A stretch of 64,000 bases of DNA from the NCBI GenBank assembly GCA_030849835.1, contig JASAOC010002132.1:186001-250000 (forward strand). Reading direction: 5' to 3'. Shown here piece by piece: positions 1 to 12,000 of this stretch; positions within the stretch are counted from its first letter, which is position 1; each line of letters starts with the position of its first letter. Made by a program: the position numbers and the translations under genes. The stretch is from Herpetomonas samuelpessoai (lineage: Eukaryota > Euglenozoa > Kinetoplastea > Trypanosomatida > Trypanosomatidae). The notes under the pieces are model-generated. The model was not told the DNA's origin, did no database searches, and saw only the letters and a program-made list of their open reading frames with translations.

Positions 1-3000
1 CCGCCCGTTGCACTTACGATACTGGTGCTCACGTTGTTGACACCTCCACTGGCGTGGTTGGCGTTGCCTATGTCAACCGCCAACGCATGACGGAACTTCG
101 CGGTCCGTGACGTGTGCCCTGGCAGCGAGCCAAAGTGAGGAAAGAGGAGGCCTTTGTTGGTGTTCCTGTCATCCAGGCCCGCGCCTACCACCGTCGGCGT
201 CTGGAGTGATGTCGACGTCGTCAGCGCCGCGGACTTGCCTTGGAGGAGGGGAGGGGGACGTGGGACGGGCTGTTGTGGAGACGGCGCCCGCTCCTGCAGG
301 GCGGCCTCTGACGTGCTGCTCGGAGAAGTCGGGAGCATTGGTGTTTCGTTGCTCGTGTGGGAAGTGGAGGTGGCGCCGGTGGAGCGCCCCACTCGGTGAC
401 GCTGCGACACGCTGCTCGGCACGCTGCTTGACGTCTGCGTCGTCGTCGAGCTCATGACGGCCGAGGTGCTCTGGCTAAAGTCAAGAAAGGCGGCCCCAGC
501 GCTGCCCGCGCGATAACGCCCTACCCACGACTCAAGTGTCTGTGCATTCGCTTCGGGGCTCCCAATGTATTCGGCGACCGCCTGCCGGAAATGCGTTGCG
601 GACGTTCCGTTCGCCTGGGCCTCGGTCGCCAGTGCATTCTTTCCCTCAAAAGGAGGTTCCACCGCAGCGACGTCAGTACGGGGGTGGTCTCCCTGTGGGC
701 CTGGTGCCCCTGTCGTTTCTCGTTCATCGCTGGCGTCTGCTGTGCCAAGGGTGGAGGCCGGACGCGTTTCGCTCAGCCGGGTATTGCCGCCATGGGGCAT
801 TGCGTCTGTGGGAACGGACGACATGGGAGGTGCGTGACGGTTCTGCGCTGACGCCACACGGGGGCCGCGGGATGCCTTGACCGTCTCCTCGGACCCCACG
901 GCGCGCACGCCGGACTCGGAGGTGTCGCTGGTGCTGAGGCTGCAGTCTCCGTTGAGGTGACGACCGTACCGATACGTCGCCGCGACGCTGCCCACAGCTT
1001 GAGTCGATCCTTCGGCGCGTGCGCCACTGTCACCCTCCCCGTGCGAAGTCGCATCGGCCTCGCGACCTCGCGGTGGTTTCGGGGGCGACGCCCGACGGTC
1101 TGCCGCGTCTCCGCTTCCTGTGCTGAGGGAGATGCGTGCGCCGCTGGTGTGAGGCAGGGCGTGGTACTCTGTGGTCGAGTGCCTTGGCTGGCCCTGACGG
1201 GAAATGCGTCGGCTACCCACAGCGAACGGCAGCTCCTCATTCCCTACACCGTTGCCAGAACCCATTGCGGTCGCTCCGTCCTGCGACGCCATGGAACCGA
1301 TGACCGGGTATGTGGCCGCTATGAAGGTGCCGGCGCCCACTGACAAGGAGGTGGATTCGGTGCTTCCGTGCCGAAAGGCGTAGGTGAAGGGTGCGGACGG
1401 AGCGCTGTGCTGGCTGGTGAGGGAGACACCGTCCACGGACATCAGAGACGTTTCCGCCAGGCCACCCCCACTCCCGTCGTGAGGAAACGGCAACCCATTG
1501 GCAGCGATGCTGTACAGACTGTAGGCCCGGCTGCCGCGCGTGGCCGGCAGAAAAGGGTGAAACACACTGTTGGCGGTACTGGGGCTGCCGAGGTCGTGTA
1601 CCCCGTTCGGAAAGCCAGGCCCATGGGAGATGGACGTATTGCCCTCTCGGCGAGACCGCCGCCTGACAGCACTGTGCCCACGCCACGTGGCCGGTCGTGC
1701 AGCACCGCGCTTCTCCCCAGACTCCTCCAGAGAAGAATCCGTGCCCTCGCTGCGCTCCTCGTCGCGCTCCTCGCTTGGCATGCTGTATGTGCTCTGGCGC
1801 TTTCCCCCGAGCTCACCGGCCACGACGCTTTCGCCCCCGCTCACACTCGCGTGACGGCCGTCCGTCCCTGCATCGCCTGCCGGCGCCAGTGTGGAGCCGC
1901 TACGAATTTCAAACGTGTCGCGCCGGCTAAGAGACGGGATGGCGTCGCGTTCTCGGAACGTGGCGTGGCTCTGCGCAGTGCTGGGAGGCATGATATGAAC
2001 GGGAACGCCGTCAATGCAGACAACTACGCCTCCGGGTGAAATTCCCGGCGATGCATCCGTGCCGCTGTTACTTACGCTGTCCGACAGCACACTGCCAGTG
2101 CCATCGTTACCGTAGGAAGCTGCCACCGGAGCACCCACGTTGCTGCTCTCGCTGCTGGTGCTGACGGTGTTGCGCATTCCGGTTGTCCCTAAGCTGTCAC
2201 GGCTACTTCGAGTGCGCAGGCCCGCAACGTCCGCGAATTCTGGGTTGACACGCATCTCCCGTGGGATGTACAAGAGGGACGGCACCAAGGCAGTGCTCAT
2301 GTCATCACTCTCCATCGAGTTCCCCAACGGGGCGGAGGCGATGCTGGTGAAGCGCAGGTTCGCGGGGCCATGGTCGTTGAAAACGCCGCCGTTGCCTCCG
2401 GTGGCAGAGCCGGCGCCGCTACTCTGAGGCCCGCTGGGGCCCGCGTTGACACTGGAGTACAGAGGAATGCCCTCGTAGGACATTTGGCTCGCGAAGTTCA
2501 CGTCATAAGCAGCGCTCGCCATGCGCAGAAACTTGGGAGCACCTGGGGTCAGGGTCGACTCCGACGAGAGTCGGTGCACGCTGCTGTCCAAGGGAGGTGC
2601 CAGCGCACTTTCCATCGCAGGTGATCCCTCCAGCGGGTGCTCGTCATCGGTGAAGCCGCGAAATGTGCTAGCGAGGGAGTGGCACTTGGACGAGGAGACA
2701 AAGGGCAAGGGTACGCCTCCGTCGACATCGCTCTGAAGGGTCGTGGGGGAGCCAATCGACGCAGGCGTGCGCGGACTGATGTTGTCCCCTTGATAATGAG
2801 ACGCGGAACGCCCAAGCGCGGAATGGTGGCTGAACGTGCGGCTGTGAAAGGGGCCGCTTACGTCTGAGTCAGCGCCATGAGACGCGAAGGCAGACGTCGG
2901 GCTGTCCAAGAGCAATGGCGAGGCGAAGACCGGGATGGTCACGGGTCCGGCCAGCGAGGGCTCGGAAGCGTCCGCTGGCCCACCGACGAGTGTCGACGTT

Positions 3001-6000
3001 CGTATAGAGGTCTGGGACTTGAGCCGAGGCGGTTCCTCGCTCAGCGGCCGCCCCTCCGAGGCACCCGTCCCCACGTCCCTCGCGCTGGAGGCCCGTGAGC
3101 TGGTGGACAACGAAGCCGCCACGGGTGATGCGCTTGGGCGAGAGGGACCCGCTGTGTTCGCTGCTGCGGGGGCGGCGATGGACATGCGCTTCGCGTTCCG
3201 CAGCCGCCCTCTGCGCTCTGGCACAGGGGTCGGTGGAGACGAAGGAGGAAAGCCTCCCGCAGGACTGCGAGCGTCTCCATTGACGGAGGCGTGCACGGTG
3301 TCCGGTGTGAAGCTGACCTCGTTGGGCCCTCGCCGTGCCTGTCCAGAGCGGCGGGGGGAAATCGGCACCGCCTCATGGCGGCCTCCGCCAGTGGCCGTTG
3401 CGCTGCTGGGCCCACCCGACGACGCGGTGGTCGCCGAGCCTTCCGCGCTGGGCGTCAGCGGCACAGCGCACGTGGTGGGTGGGCTGAGGATGCCGGTCGA
3501 AATGTCGCGGCCACCGGTAATGAGAATGCCATTGACAGGCTCGGTATTCGAGGCCAGCGCCCCTTGGCTTGGCTGCCCCACCGTGTCTTCCTCTCCGCGC
3601 GGCTCTGCTGGTTTATCAAGACGCCACCTCCCCAAGGTGCTACTATGGCTCGCGCGGCCAGGACGGAGCTCAGGGCTACGGGCCTCCGAGATGCCAATGG
3701 GGCCGGGCAACGACGCTGACCGCCCTCCGGTGTTGACGGAGGAGGGAAAGGGTGCGCTGTTGTCGCCACGATGGGACTCCTGCTCCGCACGGCTGTTACC
3801 CCCTGTGGTGCTAGCGTTGGTGCTCGAGAGTGACGCGAGGGGAGCCACCGCCGTCGTCGCGGTATCGTGTGCGGCGGCGTTGGACTGCAAGGAAGATGAC
3901 GCCTGCGCGGCGGAGGAGGCGGAGTATCCAAAGGCTTCTTCACCGGGCTCTGAAACCTGCACCACCACGCGCCGTAAAGAGTCCGCTGCGTGTCCTGACG
4001 TCCCCGGCCGTGATGGGCTCTGCCCTCCTTGGGTACCGCCACCAGTGCCCATCGCGCTCGTTGCCATCCCGGCGGAGGCGGCAGCACCGCCAACGAGGGA
4101 GTCACTACCACTTGGATGGCTTGACAGAATACCCCCGCCCCCGGGTGCTCCGCCCAGACGCGCGCTGTTGTTGAAGGAGCGGTGGCGCAGCGGCCCAAAG
4201 GAAGATTGACGAGAACCGAAGCCAGACGAGGTGCTGGAGGGCCGCTGGCCGCTCGCAGCCCCACGAGAACCGGAGCGGGCAGGCGACTGAGCCGCGCTAC
4301 CCGAGTACGGTGACGCTGCGGTTCGGTTGGGCGTCACCGCCCCACCCAGGCTGTTGGCACGGCTCGCATTCCCACCGGCGTTACTGACGTGGGTCCTGGG
4401 GCCCTTCCCCGTTGCTGTGGGGGAAGCGAGGAGGATGGACGAGGCCGCGCTGGTGCCTTCGCCCAGCGGATTCAGCGGATGGCCCGCGACGCTCGTGCCA
4501 CTATGTGCACCGGTACGCCGGAGGTCCGCAGGGAGGCCAACCACGTGATGCTGGCTGCTCGTCGGGGACACCTCTTCCAGACCTCCCACAGACACGCTAC
4601 CAATCACACTCCCTTCGATGCTGTCACAATGGTAGCCGTAGCCCGTGCCGTTAACGCCAGGAATGGGTGCCGTCGTTGCCGTGAGCGGTGTGCGGTGCCC
4701 CATTGGGGAGATGCCCACTGCCAAATCGCCTACAGCGGGGGGAGAGAGCGTCAGCTTGTCTTTGAGAGCACTCGTAAAGACATTCTCACGCTGACGCCGA
4801 CGTGAAAGCAGCGATAACTGTCTTGGGACCAGCGTCGTAGAGTCACCCTCTTGTGGACTGGCGGAGCTGCCCGAGGTTCTCTTCCTCCATTCTTCTCCGC
4901 TCGATGCGTGGGGCTCTGCTTCTGCGGGACTACCTGGTCGCTGAGCACTGCTCGCCGCCGAAGAAACACGCTCCGATGACTTTTGCACCATCAGTGGTCC
5001 ATCCACGCCAAAGGGCGTGGGACTGACACCCAGAAGTGCCGCCGTACTTTCCATGGTCGACCGCGCGGCGACCCCTTCGCTGGTGGTGCCCACACTGCCA
5101 CCACCAAGACTCTCATCGGCCACGTATAGTGCGTGAAAGCCGCCAGACATGTGCCTCAAGCTCGCGTTGTGCGTGCCGCTGTCCTGCGGTGCGTCACGGT
5201 AGTACACGCCGTCGCTGAGCGGACGAAACGCTTGGTTGCGACTGTTGTTCGCCTCACGCGGTGTCGTGCGCATCTTCTCGTCCGAATCGCTCTCTGCTGC
5301 CTCCACGGTGACCCGTTCGAACTGGAGCATGTCGACAGATTCCTCATCGGCTGTCGTGGTGTCTGGATTGCCTTCGTGTGATTCACCAGCGACATTTGTG
5401 ACGCGCGCCCGTGAGTACTGGGAAGGGCTCGGCTGCGCGAGCAGCCGCAGGCCTGGCAAGAAGCTTCTATCCTCCGTGTCGCTCAGACCCATTAATCGCT
5501 GACCCACCCGATTGCCCTGACGACCGCCTCGTGAGAACCCTCTGCCCTCTCGCATGGAAGTGGCCACAGTTTCCCATTTGTCGGCATTTTCTCTTCCTCT
5601 GTTGGCCTTAGAGCGCTTCGACACGGTAGCCGCGGGCGACGAGGCAGAGGAAGCTGACTGCGAGGACGCCGTCTGCGGTGAGGAGACGTCCGAGGTGGGC
5701 GATGCCGCCGACGCCGCCGTAAGTCGTTGTTGCATGGCGGCGGAAAACGCTGCCGCCAGCGCGGGGGAGTTGACTGACATTAACGCTGGTCGCTGTGGGG
5801 GCTCGAGCTCAGTTGCTGGGAAGGCACCGTTGACGGCGTCGGGAATGGCCGCAGCGGGGGAGGTGGACGAAGGAACGAGCGAGAGCGCCAACGCCTTCCA
5901 CAAGTCCGCTGACGAGCCTGCCGCCATGGTCGGCTTCGCAGACGTCGCGGACGAGTCACCTTGGCTGTTATCTGTGTTCTCGCGGCCCACAGACAGCACC

Positions 6001-9000
6001 AGCGAAGGCTTCTCGGTTGCAGGGGTCCGGTCAAAACTGCCCGGTGAGCCAGAATGCGAGGGATGTGGGGTCGCTGTCGCTGCCATCAGTGCCGATGTAA
6101 CACGTGCCGTTTCTTCGAGCGCGAGAGGCGCGTTCAGTCCGCTTGGGGTGCCGCTCTTGCTGCTGTGTATGCTGCTACGTGCACCGCCTTGAGACGGGGT
6201 GGAGAGAACAAAAGACGTCACCGTCGTGCTACTGCTCGGTTGCTCCAGGATAGCGCGTGGAGCCACCGCAGCCGCCGTGCTGGCAAGCAACGCGGCCACT
6301 ACCGCCGAGGCGTCGGTCACGCCAGATGATGTGCCGCTGGAACTGGCGACAGCCCCATGACTGCTACGCGAAGGTGAAGGGCAACTGCTGTTGATTGACG
6401 CAGTCAGTTGCTCCATCATCAGTTTTCCTTGTCCTGCAAAGAGCTGGGTGGACGGTGCCGCTGAAACGGAGGCAGGAGGAGGGGCAGGAAGTGGGGAACG
6501 CGTCTGTCTAGTTGGGGAAGACGGAAGCCTCGTCACGCTCGATGGTTTATGACGGTCGGCGTGGCCGGATTCGCCACGGGGGCTGGAGCCCACCGATGAC
6601 TGCGCCGCCCGCGCCGACGCCGAGGCGGTTGCGCTAGGAGACATGGGATCTACGGTGCCACTGCTTCCGCTGCGACTGTCCGTTGTCGCTTGTGTCACCG
6701 TGCTGATACCGGCACCAGGCATCGTCGTCTTGGAGGTGCCAGCCGACAGCCCGCTGGTCAGCGTTGAGCTCGTGAATGTGGTGCGCCGCTGCATGTAGGC
6801 GATGCTGGTCTGTGAGGAGGAATGCCCGCTGGTCACGGTCATGGCGTGTGAAGGGGTCGCGGTCGCGACCGAGGTGGAACGCTGGCGCGCGCCGCTGTCA
6901 GGGCTGGTGCAGAAGCACCTGTCAAGGGGGAACGACGGGTGGCGGGCATCCCCATTGTCGCCGTCCAGTCCACTCGGCGAGGTATCGGAGAGCGACGCAA
7001 ATGGCATCACCGTAGAAGCCGGGACAAGGGTCTGCTGGATCATGGAATGCGTCCGGCTTCTTCTTGCGGACTGGCTGTGCGGTGGTACACCTGGTTTTTG
7101 GCTGGCATCGGGGGACGTGGAGTGGAGTGTCTCTTTCTCTTTGCCGTTGTCAGCGCTGGCTCCCTTCTTCCTTGCCATCTCGCTGTTTGTTTGCAGAGCC
7201 TTCTCCTGGTGGTGCCCATTGCTACCAGCTGCGGTGCCGTACTGAGGAGCGGGCGTGCGTGAGCCTGTTTTTTCCTGGCGCGCCCGACTGCGGTGTGACG
7301 TGGTGGATGGGCGGGCAGAGGAGCTCGACGAAGTCTCGTCTCGTTGAGATGACGAGGGGGATGAGGGTACAGAGCGCGTTGACACCTTGGTGCTGCCGCC
7401 CGCCACGGTCACCGGTCTGCCCTGGACTTCCTCGGAGCTGCTGAGTGGGAGGGCCGTGCTGGTAGTGCGCGCGGCGGTCCTCAACGCGGCCGCCGCGAGT
7501 GTTGCTTGAGAAGGGAGAGAAAGGGCCTGCATGTGAGTCGCCATCGTCTTTCGGGCCGAGTCACTGTCCTTTGCCTTCCTCATAGGAGGACCAGCAGGGG
7601 TCGTGCCTTGTCCTGGGTACACCACGGTGCGCCGGGAGTCGACAGAAGACGTCTGTGTAGTCGTTGAAGCTGGGCTAGAGGTCGTGTGGTCTGAGTGCGA
7701 GAGGGTGCTCGGCCCGGCGATGGTCGTGACAGATGAGCGCCGGCGTTCTACAAAGTCGGTGGAGGTCAGCTCGTCCTCGAGCACCCCGCTGACGCTGGCG
7801 TCGTCGTTGTCATGGAAGGAGAAGTCTACCAAAGGGGATGAGCTGAAGGGACTCTCGCGGAGGCGCCAGTCCGTGCCATCGTCGCTGGTGTCACGAATGG
7901 CCTTCTTGTGGTAGTACCCGCCCATCGTCAGGGACGGTGCCCGAGAGCGCTTCGAAGGCGCTCGCATTGGCGCAAGGAGCGAAGGAGTCTTGGGTGAGCT
8001 CCGCACGGGAAGCCCGGCGCTTCTCTGTCCGGCAGGCGCAGGCAGAACGGGAACAGCCACTATCGTCCCCGAAGTGTGTGGGGGCCCAGTGGGCCGTCCG
8101 CCCGCTACGTTGCTCGGAGGCTGCGGGGGCTGCAGCACGGTGCTCACAGATGACGTCCCTGCTCCACCAGAACCCGTCGTACCAGCGGGGTTGCCATGGC
8201 CGTTATTCCCAGCATTCGAGTTGGTGACAGCGAGGAGAAAGTCAATACTGCTAGGCTCGCGCTTCGGGGAGCCAGGGAATCGTCCGCTCGTGCCAACGTA
8301 ACCCGTCACGCTCGCATCACCGTGCCAGACATTGGTCGTGCTGGCCTCGTGCTCCAGGATACTGAAGACACTGCTGTGTGTGTGGCTGTCCAAAGAAGCC
8401 GCCATGAGCGAGTTCACCTGGGCGCTGCGTGGGGTGGTGCCAGTCACCGCGTCGTTGACAGGACTGCGAAGGGCAGGATTCGGTGCTGTGGAAGATACCT
8501 GTGGAGGGTCGTGGGAGGAGACGGTGGCCTCGGCCTCTCTCTTGCTTGCACGGCGACCACGTCTCGCGCTAGCGTGGCCGTCGTGACTCGGTTCACCTGC
8601 GCTCGTCCACGTATCCTCGGTTCCGTCACGGGCAAAGGAATGGCTCCTTCGGAGCGGAACAGCCGTCGGTGGTGATAAGGGCGTCTTGAGGACAGCCACA
8701 GGTGGGGGCCGCTTGCTTAGGTAGTGGCTGGTGCCAACAGTCAGGGGACCACTACATGGGGTTGCTACCCCACGAGGCGTGGCGCTCCCGCCTCCGAGTT
8801 CGCCCGTACCACCGACACCGGGCATCGTCGCCGACATGTCGGGCGGCGGCATTCGCTGCGTGTTGCTATTCAAGCTGCTCTTCTTGTTGGGGAAGGATTG
8901 CAGCAGCGTAAGGCGGCTCGTTTCGCTCGTGCTCTCGTACGACTCCTCTCCCACACCAGGGCTGCCGCACGAATGGAGCGCTACCACGTCACTCGCGGAG

Positions 9001-12000
9001 GCGCTACTGGTGTGTAGCCCAGAGGCGGAACCGAGTGCCTCTGAGGATCCTATCCCGTGCGACGCTGGTGGAACCACCGTAGTGGGGTGAGCGGGTAAGG
9101 AGGCCGAGGAGGCCGCTGAAGGCCCGTCTGCAGCTGCGGAAGCGGTGGAGACCGCCGGTCCTACGACAGGAACAGGGATTCTACGTCCCGCCACCGTTGC
9201 AGTGGCGCCTGTGCGGTTTCCATTGCGTGACGGAAGTGCTGTGCCGACAGACGCACCCGTGGCCAACCCTGAAGGTTGGCCGGGGGGCAAGGTGGCGGTG
9301 CTGCCCTCACGCAAGCTTGCCACGTCGTCGGAGCTCACATCGCTAAGGAGCTTCACGGGCGAGCGATGCGGCATGTTTGTGCCGTCTACTGATGCATCCA
9401 CAGGCGTGCCGGTTGTGAAGGCAGTGTCACCAGTACCAAACGAGCGTTGATTGGAGCTTTCGGTTTCGCTCGATCGACGCCTCTGTGCAGTCAAAGCATG
9501 GCACGAGTACCCGCTGCCATACCGGTCCATACCGGTGGACCTCACCGCCACCTGCGAAGGGGGAAGCGTGCTGCCCAGGACAGATCCCGTCTTCTGGTCC
9601 ACGAGCGCCATGGACGAAGCAGCGGTGGCCCGTGTGGCCACGGCATCCCTTGCAGCTGCGGTTCCTGTCGACGGCACCCCTTTGGCACCAGGACCATGCG
9701 CCTGTGCAGCGCCTGAAGGAAGTCCTCCTGTGTCCTTCGTGTCGTTGTTGCCAGAGCTTGTAGGAGCCGTGACAGCGCTGTCCGAGGCGATCACGACGGG
9801 AGCGCCAGTGAACCGCTTGAAAGATGGTAGACGAACAGCGGATACGGGTAAGCCAGGATCAGAGGCACGCGGGCAATCGCGCGGACCGCGTGAGCGATCC
9901 ACCGCAGTGGGTGTCTCGTCAGCATCCGAGAAGGGGTCGAACGGCGCCTCGTCCCCAGGATCATCGGCGGCAGGGCTGGTAGAAGCCTTGGCCCACGGAT
10001 GTACCGATGGACCCGCCGTCGCTCTCACGGTTGTGTTGAAGCTTCCATTCACGCCGCCAAGACCGAACACTGCGGAGTCGAGCGAGAAGGCGGACGGCCT
10101 TGGCGTGAACGTGGCGACATCAAAGCGCGTGCTCTCCCCACCATACATGGGACTCGCTATGCCAGGGTTGCCGTCGGTACTAGTGATAGAGGACGTTGTC
10201 GTCCCGCCGAAGCGGGCCGTCGACAGTGCCGCGGCGGCCCCAGTTGTGACGCCAGCGGTAACAGCCGAGCTGTCTGGACCCGTGCTTCCGAGAACCGTTC
10301 CTTCTTTTTCTCCAGAGGAACTGTCCAAGAGAAGAGGGCCGTTGCCTTTCTCACTCATGAGAGAGGACGTGTGGGTATCTCGACACGGGGCAACGAGGGA
10401 GCCCGATTCGTTTGCACGGGAGCCCGGGGTGCTGTGGCCCGAGTGGTGCACCTCGCGCTGTGAGTTGAGGGATGTCGTGTCGGAAGCGGAGGACGCGGAC
10501 GACACAGGCGGCTCCACAGACGCCGTCTTCCTCTCCGACGTTGACGCTGGCACTGCCGGTATACTGGGGGTGTTGGGCTTCACGTTGTCTGGCCATGGGG
10601 GCGGCGCGGGCGGAGAGACGGAGCCGGCGCTGGTCACGTTGGCGGGGCGACCGACTGTGATGCCAGACTCGCTTGCAGAGGACAGTGGCGTGGTGGCGAG
10701 CGGTGGGGACACAACACGGGCGGTCGGTTCTGGGGGGCGAGTCGGCGGGGGCAGCGGTGCACGGGTGTTGGCATCTGGGGTCAACGGAGGGCCACGGGGA
10801 AGTACCGCTGTGGCTGGACGTGCCTGGCTTACACGCTGGGCAGCTGGTGTCACCACTGAACCGGTAGGTTCCTCGGGGGTAGAGGTCGGTGGTGACATCG
10901 TGGGGTCCTCACCTGTTGTTGCCGTCGTCATCGACGTGGTTGTTGTCACAAGGGAGTGTGTCTTTGAGGCTCCAGAGGCAGCGCCCGCCGAGTAGGATAC
11001 CCGCCGACGCCCGACCGAACTCTCGTTTGAGGTCCTCCTGGGCTCCCATAACGGTGACGCGGCGTCGTCCTCACGGTCGTCCATGGCAGCGGGGGTGCTG
11101 CCGGTGCGGGGAGCTGACGAAGGACCTGATGGAGGTGGAGCTTCGTCCCCAAGGAGAAAATTATTCATCATGCTACGGCGCAAACGGTCCGGGCTCCGGG
11201 CAGCGCTCGCAGTGGAATCGCGTTGCGAAGCGGCCGTCGAAGTGTCGCCACCATCGCTCACGTCGGCACCTTTCCGCGGCACATCGTCAGACCTACTCGC
11301 GTTTGCACAGGATGGTCCTTTTTGGGAGACCCTTCGAGACATTGGGTGGTTCTCGGTCTCCTTGCGGCGAGAGGTCTCGTTGCTTTCCGTGTCCTCCTCG
11401 GCATCCATCGCGTCGGCAAAGGCATGATAGCTGTGAAGATTGCGCGCCAAGCCCACGGACGGGGAGTCCACCTCTTCCTTAGAAGAAGTGACCATCGGAA
11501 CAACATCGTCGCTGTGAGAAGAGTTCTCTTCTCTTTCCGATGTTTTGACAGAAGCTTCACTGCGTCGTACCTCCTCCGGTGACGATGCCGAAGCGATAAC
11601 GACATGAGAGGGGTGATGAGAGGATGATGCCGCTGTCGGTGTAGAGGCAAGTGAGGAGTTCTGACGGCTGCTACTATGGGCACTGCCGCTCTGCGAGCGG
11701 TAAACAGGCAGCAGCGGTGGCTGAGAAGAGCGGCGGGTGGGGCTCGTCTGCGCGCTGGTCACAACCGCCACGGGATGCCGCGGAGGGGGTCCTGAGGAGT
11801 CACTTGACGTGGCTGCAGTGTTCGACGAGGGGAGAGGGGACAGGTGAGCCAGCACGGGTGCCAGCACACGCTTGCGGCTTGTCTTGTGCGCTGACGCTTC
11901 CTCCCGCGCGCTGCGTCCTGCTGTACGATTCCGGAGCTCAGAATTGCTTTCCTCGAGGGTCCTGGGGTTCGTGTCTTGCGCGGGCTCCGGGAGCGCTCGA

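Noticed and set aside
9451-10995. A 514-codon plus-strand frame (and similar ones at 2935-4209 and 12628-13560)
   Set aside because: All lie in the same register opposite the giant minus-strand frame and vanish outside it, so they are composition shadows.
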